A DNA stretch of 64,000 bases. Source: Planctomycetota bacterium (GTDB lineage: Bacteria > Planctomycetota > JAPUJT01). The notes under the pieces are model-generated. The model was not told the DNA's origin. It saw nothing but the letters and a program-made list of their open reading frames with translations, and did not search any database. The DNA is taken from contig JAPUJT010000066.1 of assembly GCA_027296055.1 (NCBI GenBank), forward strand, positions 1 through 64,000, written 5' to 3'. The position numbers were made by a program, and so were the translations under genes. Positions 60,096 through 64,000 of this stretch are shown here, in pieces. Position 1 is the first letter of the stretch; each line of letters starts with the position of its first letter.

Positions 60096-60538
60096 CGAAC
60101 GTACCTCGAAAGCAGGATCACCACGGCCGCCATGAGGGCGGCTCCGGCGTAGAATAGTTTCGCCGCGGTCCGGCGGCCTTCTGACCCTTCCTTCGGATAG
60201 GGAGCGAACAGGAAGAGCAGAAAGGCGAGGACCGCCACCATGATCTTTACCATCAGGACAAGCCCCTCACGACGCTGCAGCACGCCTTCCTGCGTCTCCA
60301 CGAATCTCACCAGTTGATAGAATCCGGTGATCATCAGCAAGACCAGGCCGTGCGCGACGACCAGTCGCAGACAGGTCCGTGCCCGCCCCTCGGCCGCTGC
60401 GCGAGCCCCCGTGTCCGCGACCCGCGCCAGACCCGGCGAGACGATGGCAAACCATGCCACGAGACCGCCAAGGAAGATGCAGGCGCTGACGATGTGAAGC
60501 CAGGAGGAGATTAGATCGAGCGTGGTCGGATCAGACAC
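60092..60538 (-). CDS. CopD-like four-helix membrane protein
   Basis: A 148-residue integral membrane protein with four hydrophobic helices (WLHIVSACIFLGGLVAWF, LVVAHGLVLLMITGFYQLV, LMVKIMVAVLAFLLFLFA, LFYAGAALMAAVVILL). The His in the first two helices and general size resemble CopD/DUF2269-type proteins that bind haem or copper. Starts at GTG 60538, six bp after the MBL gene. The family assignment is tentative. Confidence 0.65.
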   Translation of the reverse strand: MSDPTTLDLISSWLHIVSACIFLGGLVAWFAIVSPGLARVADTGARAAAEGRARTCLRLVVAHGLVLLMITGFYQLVRFVETQEGVLQRREGLVLMVKIMVAVLAFLLFLFAPYPKEGSEGRRTAAKLFYAGAALMAAVVILLSRYVR

Positions 60539-60544
60539 GGTGGA

Positions 60545-61384
60545 CTATATGGAGATTTCCATGCGCTCGTGGGCCGCGAAGATCTCGAGCCCACGGTCCC
60601 CGGCGGAGCTCTTGGCCCGCACGAGTATCTCGTCGACCTCCGAGTCGTCCGATTCCGGGTCGTGGTGATACAGGTATAGCCGCTTGACGCCCGCCTCCAT
60701 CGCGAGCCGAATCACGCTCTTCCACGAAGAGTGTCCCCACCCCTCGTGTCCTCCATAGGTCTCCGGCGTGTACTGCGCGTCATGAATCAGCACGTCCGCC
60801 CCGTTGCAGAAGTTCACGAAATTCCGAAAAGGGGTGGGCGAGCTCCTCTCCAGCTCGTTGTCCGTCATGTAGACGAGCGTCTTCCCCTTCTCCTCGAACC
60901 TCACGGCGGCGCACCGGGACGTGTGGTTCACCTCGATGAACCGGACGTGAGTGGCGCCTATCTCCATCGACACATTGTTGGAGACAGGCTGGTAATGAAA
61001 GTCGGCGCTCAGGTACTCGAAGTTCACGGGGAAATTCACGCTGTTCATCTGCCTGACGAGGATCTCCTGAATCGTCTCGTCGCCCGGGGGAGCCCCGATC
61101 AGGGTGAACTCGTTCCCCTTCACAAAGGCGGGCCGGAAGAAGGGGAAGCCCTGGATGTGATCCCAATGAAAGTGACTGAAGAAGATGTAGCCCTTGGTGG
61201 GCTCCCCCTCCCCCTCACGGAGCAGCTTCAGGCCCAGGGGACGAATCCCGGTGCCGGCGTCACAGATGACGAGCTCTCCGCCTCCCAGACGCAACTCCAT
61301 GCAGGAGGTGTTCCCACCGTACCGTACCGTGGATTCACCCGGCGAGGGCGTAGATCCGCGGACTCCCCAGAAAACGACCTTCAT
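60545..61384 (-). CDS. MBL-fold metallohydrolase
   Basis: A 279-residue metallo-beta-lactamase-fold enzyme, cyclic-phosphodiesterase/PhnP-like. It starts KVVFWGVRGSTPSPGESTVR, then IFFSHFHWDHIQGFPFF carries the H-x-H-x-D-H motif. Further ligands are likely in EVNHTSRC, YMTDNE (Asp) and YLYHHDPESDD (His). The substrate is unknown. It heads a three-gene minus-strand operon. The ~195 bp upstream hold a hairpin but no gene. Confidence 0.88.
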   Translation of the reverse strand: MKVVFWGVRGSTPSPGESTVRYGGNTSCMELRLGGGELVICDAGTGIRPLGLKLLREGEGEPTKGYIFFSHFHWDHIQGFPFFRPAFVKGNEFTLIGAPPGDETIQEILVRQMNSVNFPVNFEYLSADFHYQPVSNNVSMEIGATHVRFIEVNHTSRCAAVRFEEKGKTLVYMTDNELERSSPTPFRNFVNFCNGADVLIHDAQYTPETYGGHEGWGHSSWKSVIRLAMEAGVKRLYLYHHDPESDDSEVDEILVRAKSSAGDRGLEIFAAHERMEISI

Positions 61385-61441
61385 GGAATCCTCGAAATTG
61401 GTGTAGAGAGGTCGAGCTTGCCTGCAGCAACGACCCCGTCG

Positions 61442-61466
61442 CCCAGGCCGCCTATCCCGGCCTGGG
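61442..61466. repeat. Perfect inverted repeat
   Basis: CCCAGGCCG and CGGCCTGGG pair around a 7-nt loop in the gap (61385-61579) between the MBL gene and the zinc-ribbon gene. No T-run follows on either strand. It could be an attenuator, terminator stem or operator. Confidence 0.45.
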
Positions 61467-61579
61467 GGAAATAGGGGGGTATTCTAACCGGCCCGTTGCC
61501 AGGACTTCCAGCAAATCCCCCCGCTCAATTCTGGCCCTGGACACCTCCCGGGACGGCTGAGGGGCCTTGTCGGGGGCTT

Positions 61580-61993
61580 TCACGTGGGCTTCCACTTTTC
61601 GTGCTCCAGGGCCGTCTTGTGCACGAAGCTGCCATGGGCCGGGTTTCTGGCAATGCCCCGGATCTGGGAGCCACAGCGATAGCAGGCCGTCACGAAGGGC
61701 ACGAAAGGGTAGACGATCAGCTCGAGGACTAGCACAGCGGCCAGACTGATGAAGTGAGTGGGGTAGCTCAGGGCGGCTCCGATCGCGACGATCAGACATC
61801 CGAGCCTCCTCGGGAAGTCCTTGCGGGCATAGAGTTTATCGAATCCGCAGACAGGGCAGCTCACGACCGGACCCGGCGCCTCGTCGACCTTGAAGGGGAC
61901 CTCCTGGCTGCAGCCCGCGCAGGGCTTCGCCGCTTCGGCAGGCCCCAGGTCCTGTGGAGCGCCACAAGAGGGACAGAAAACCGTCACTTCCAT
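61580..61993 (-). CDS. Zinc-ribbon membrane protein
   Basis: A 137-residue protein. The N-terminus has a zinc-ribbon-like series (FCPSCGAPQ, then CAGC, then CPVCGF). Two membrane helices follow (GCLIVAIGAALSYPTHF, LAAVLVLELIVYPFVPFV), then a second CYRCG motif. No family name is assigned. It is 29 bp downstream of the multi-helix membrane gene and probably co-transcribed with it. Confidence 0.65.
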   Translation of the reverse strand: MEVTVFCPSCGAPQDLGPAEAAKPCAGCSQEVPFKVDEAPGPVVSCPVCGFDKLYARKDFPRRLGCLIVAIGAALSYPTHFISLAAVLVLELIVYPFVPFVTACYRCGSQIRGIARNPAHGSFVHKTALEHEKWKPT

Positions 61994-62022
61994 CTGGGGG
62001 GGAGCCTTTCCTGCAACGCCGC

Positions 62023-62832
62023 TTAAACCGGGACGCCGTCCACGAAGAGGAGGTAACTGGCTACCATCTCGCCGACCAGCACGAAGGCGACGGCCACGTA
62101 TAGAAGTCCGGTGGCCGACTGCGTCGAGCGAAGCTTCACTGTCTTCCAGATGAGGACGGATATCACGATCGGGCCCAGGATACCGAATAGCACGCGGACC
62201 ACGAGGAAGATTCCGGCCGGGCCCTCGAGGGAGACTGCCTCCGGCAGCGGGTAGAGCATGAGAGTCGCCCCCAGGGCCCCTGCCCGGACCAGAGAGGCCA
62301 GGATGAAGGCAATCGTGGCCCTGGCAAGCAGTCGGATCGACAAATTGGCGAGGACCAGATACCAGTGCCCCAGCATCATGGCCAGCATCGCGCTGCCGAG
62401 GAGAAACGAAGATGTGAGGGCGGAGAGGGGTACGAGGGCCATCGCCACGGGAGTGGGCTCCTGGAGCCCCGTGAGGGAATCCACGACCAGGCTGGCGACC
62501 CCCAGAGGGAGGAAGAGGACCTGCACCCTGTTCGCCCAGGACGACCGAGCCCTTTTCAGCGAAAGAAGATAGGCAAGAAACAGGACGAGGCAGCCGAAAT
62601 AGAGGAGAAGGCTCAGCCAGGCCTGCCCGACGCCCGGCGATATCGATTCGCTCGCGTTCAGGACCCCGGGCAGTCGAAAGGCGAGGCCCACTGCCAGGAG
62701 GCCGATGGCGACCCAGGTGTTGACCCTGAAGAAGAGCTTGCCCAACAGCTCCCGGTCGAGCAGGATCTGCAGGGCAAAGATTCCGATGGCCGTGCGAGTG
62801 AGCAGAGCCCAGAATGTAAGTGTGGCCGCCAA
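62023..62832 (-). CDS. Multi-pass membrane protein
   Basis: A 269-residue integral membrane protein with about seven or eight hydrophobic helices. One conserved-looking segment is MLGHWYLVLANLSIRLL. Such GHWYL-containing proteins occur in several environmental phyla, without an assigned role. It is not identified as a transporter of a known family. The next gene downstream encodes a zinc-ribbon membrane protein. Confidence 0.6.
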   Translation of the reverse strand: MAATLTFWALLTRTAIGIFALQILLDRELLGKLFFRVNTWVAIGLLAVGLAFRLPGVLNASESISPGVGQAWLSLLLYFGCLVLFLAYLLSLKRARSSWANRVQVLFLPLGVASLVVDSLTGLQEPTPVAMALVPLSALTSSFLLGSAMLAMMLGHWYLVLANLSIRLLARATIAFILASLVRAGALGATLMLYPLPEAVSLEGPAGIFLVVRVLFGILGPIVISVLIWKTVKLRSTQSATGLLYVAVAFVLVGEMVASYLLFVDGVPV

Positions 62833-62970
62833 CGGATCTCCTTCAAAGAGGTCTGAGGAGTCAGAGGGGGAAGGTTACCGGTCCGGCGAGTCCGTCGCAA
62901 GTTTCGGGCCCAATATGGACTTCCGCCTCGACACGTCGAGGCCTTCGCTGCCACAGATCGAGGAATCCCG

Positions 62971-63729
62971 ATGAAGCTAGCGATGATCTCGGATCTACAC
63001 AGCAACATAGAAGCCCTGAACAGGACCTTGGATCATATCGCCGGTCGAGGGATCGATGACATCATTTGCCTTGGAGACGTGGTGGGATACGGACCCAACC
63101 CGATCGAGGTGATCGACATCGTGAAGGAGAAATGCCGCTTCACGATCATGGGCAACCATGACGAGGCGATGATCAAAGGGCCTACGGGGTTCAGCACGAT
63201 CGCCCGAGGAGCGATCGATTGGACCAAGTCGGCGATGAAGGTGACTCTGTTCAATCGTGACGAGATGCAGGTCCGTTGGGATTACCTGGAGCACCTCCCC
63301 ACACGGCAGGAGGAGGAAGACTTCCTCTTCGTCCACGGCTCCCCAAGGGAGCCGACTACAGAATACATCTTCGAGGCCGAGGCGGCCCACGGCCCCTCGG
63401 AAAAGTGGAACCAGATATTCGGCGCCGTCCCGAGGGCCCTCTTCGTGGGCCACACTCACCTCCCCTGCGTGATCGAGGAGGACCTCAACGCCTTCAAGGC
63501 CTCGGAAATTGATCACAAGTACAAACTGGGGGACAAGAAGGCGATCATCAACGTCGGCTCGATCGGCCAGCCGAGAGACGGCGATAGCCGCTCCTGCTAC
63601 GTGGAGTTCGACGGGTCCACCGTCACGTTCCACCGGGTACCCTACGACTTCAAGCTCACGAAGGAGAAGATCGAGGCGATCCCGGAACTGGACAACCGCC
63701 TCGGCGCGCGCCTCGTGGAAGGCTACTAG
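62971..63729 (+). CDS. Metallophosphoesterase (YfcE/MJ0936-like)
   Basis: A 252-residue calcineurin-like phosphoesterase. The five metal motifs are all present: ISDLHSN, GDVVGYGP, GNHD, FVHGSPRE and GHTHLP. The substrate is unknown (nucleotide or phosphodiester). An NVGSIGQPRDGD motif near the C-terminus is usual for the subfamily. It is divergent from the minus-strand membrane genes and 34 bp before the MoaD-like gene. Confidence 0.92.
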   Translation: MKLAMISDLHSNIEALNRTLDHIAGRGIDDIICLGDVVGYGPNPIEVIDIVKEKCRFTIMGNHDEAMIKGPTGFSTIARGAIDWTKSAMKVTLFNRDEMQVRWDYLEHLPTRQEEEDFLFVHGSPREPTTEYIFEAEAAHGPSEKWNQIFGAVPRALFVGHTHLPCVIEEDLNAFKASEIDHKYKLGDKKAIINVGSIGQPRDGDSRSCYVEFDGSTVTFHRVPYDFKLTKEKIEAIPELDNRLGARLVEGY

Positions 63730-63763
63730 CAAACTCCAGCGGCATCTAGAAACGGGAGGAATC

Positions 63764-64000
63764 GTGGAAGTTCGCGTGCTTCTGTTCGCGTCGGTGCGCC
63801 AGTCCGCCGGCGGGGACGAGATCCGGATCGACGTCCCCGATGGAACCACTGCAGGCGATCTCCTGGATCGCCTTCGGGAGAAGATCCCCGCCCTGGAGGG
63901 ACTCGCCGATCGGATCAAGCTCGCCGTCAACGAGGAGTTCGTGGATCGAAGCTACGAGATCCAGCCTGGCGATGAGGTCGCCGTCATCCCGCCGATGAGC
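63764..64000 (+). CDS. moaD: MoaD/ThiS-type sulfur carrier (partial, window edge)
   Basis: The first 79 codons of a MoaD-like protein. GTG 63764 has GGGAGGA upstream. It starts with a strand, VRVLLFASVRQSAGG, and goes on to DGTTAGDLLDRL, LAVNEEFVDRSYEI and GDEVAVIPPMS. The window ends before the C-terminal Gly-Gly. MoaD carries sulfur to precursor Z in molybdopterin synthesis; moaA lies ~12 kb away. Confidence 0.85.
   Translation, partial: MEVRVLLFASVRQSAGGDEIRIDVPDGTTAGDLLDRLREKIPALEGLADRIKLAVNEEFVDRSYEIQPGDEVAVIPPMS

Overview
This 64 kb window is GC-rich chromosomal DNA from a diderm bacterium, probably an uncultured lineage. TamA/TamB genes imply an outer membrane. Many lipobox-bearing beta-propeller proteins, a DUF1800/DUF1501 pair and squalene-cyclase-like toroid proteins resemble gene sets of Planctomycetota and other environmental GC-rich phyla. 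No rRNA or tRNA was found to fix the phylum.

Positions 1-18.4 kb are accessory DNA. About 0.3-12 kb holds immunity-type genes (FRG domain, DUF4062, a Panacea/SocA-type antitoxin with a barrel-like toxin candidate, a KAP P-loop NTPase) mixed with unknown genes, a transposase remnant and a decayed membrane gene. About 12.2-18.2 kb looks like a compact integrative element of satellite type: two small HTH proteins, a large replication-initiator-like gene with four contiguous 23-bp iterons inside its coding sequence, an RHH regulator and a tyrosine recombinase. No capsid, tail or terminase gene is visible. Just past the recombinase, a sodium:solute symporter gene stops being recognisable after about 176 codons, so this is probably a recombination junction.

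From 18.5 to 64 kb the DNA looks like core chromosome: an aminotransferase, argR-argG-argH with a palindromic operator at argR, two RCC1-type and one delta-60 propeller lipoproteins, tandem toroid proteins, a rhodanese-pirin operon, DUF1800/DUF1501, a sugar-dehydrogenase-like propeller, an FG-GAP lipoprotein, tamA/tamB, a NifU-like scaffold with DUF2203, moaA, a PQQ/HEAT protein, a queG-nfo-PTPS-folE-SDR run, an MBL/CopD/O-methyltransferase cluster, a phosphoesterase and a partial MoaD.

The strongest unexpected signal is at 35699-36028. A rhodanese-like frame is interrupted by one UGA exactly at the active-site position. A perfect 8-bp hairpin with loop GGUCU lies 13 nt downstream, as expected of a bacterial SECIS, and the frame then continues to 5 bp before the pirin gene. 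I read it as a selenoprotein. Other notable signals are the iterons inside the initiator gene, five lipoproteins whose repeat counts are all 7 or 14 (whole seven-bladed propellers), a biopterin-like PTPS/FolE/SDR cluster and a NifU-like scaffold lacking its third cysteine.
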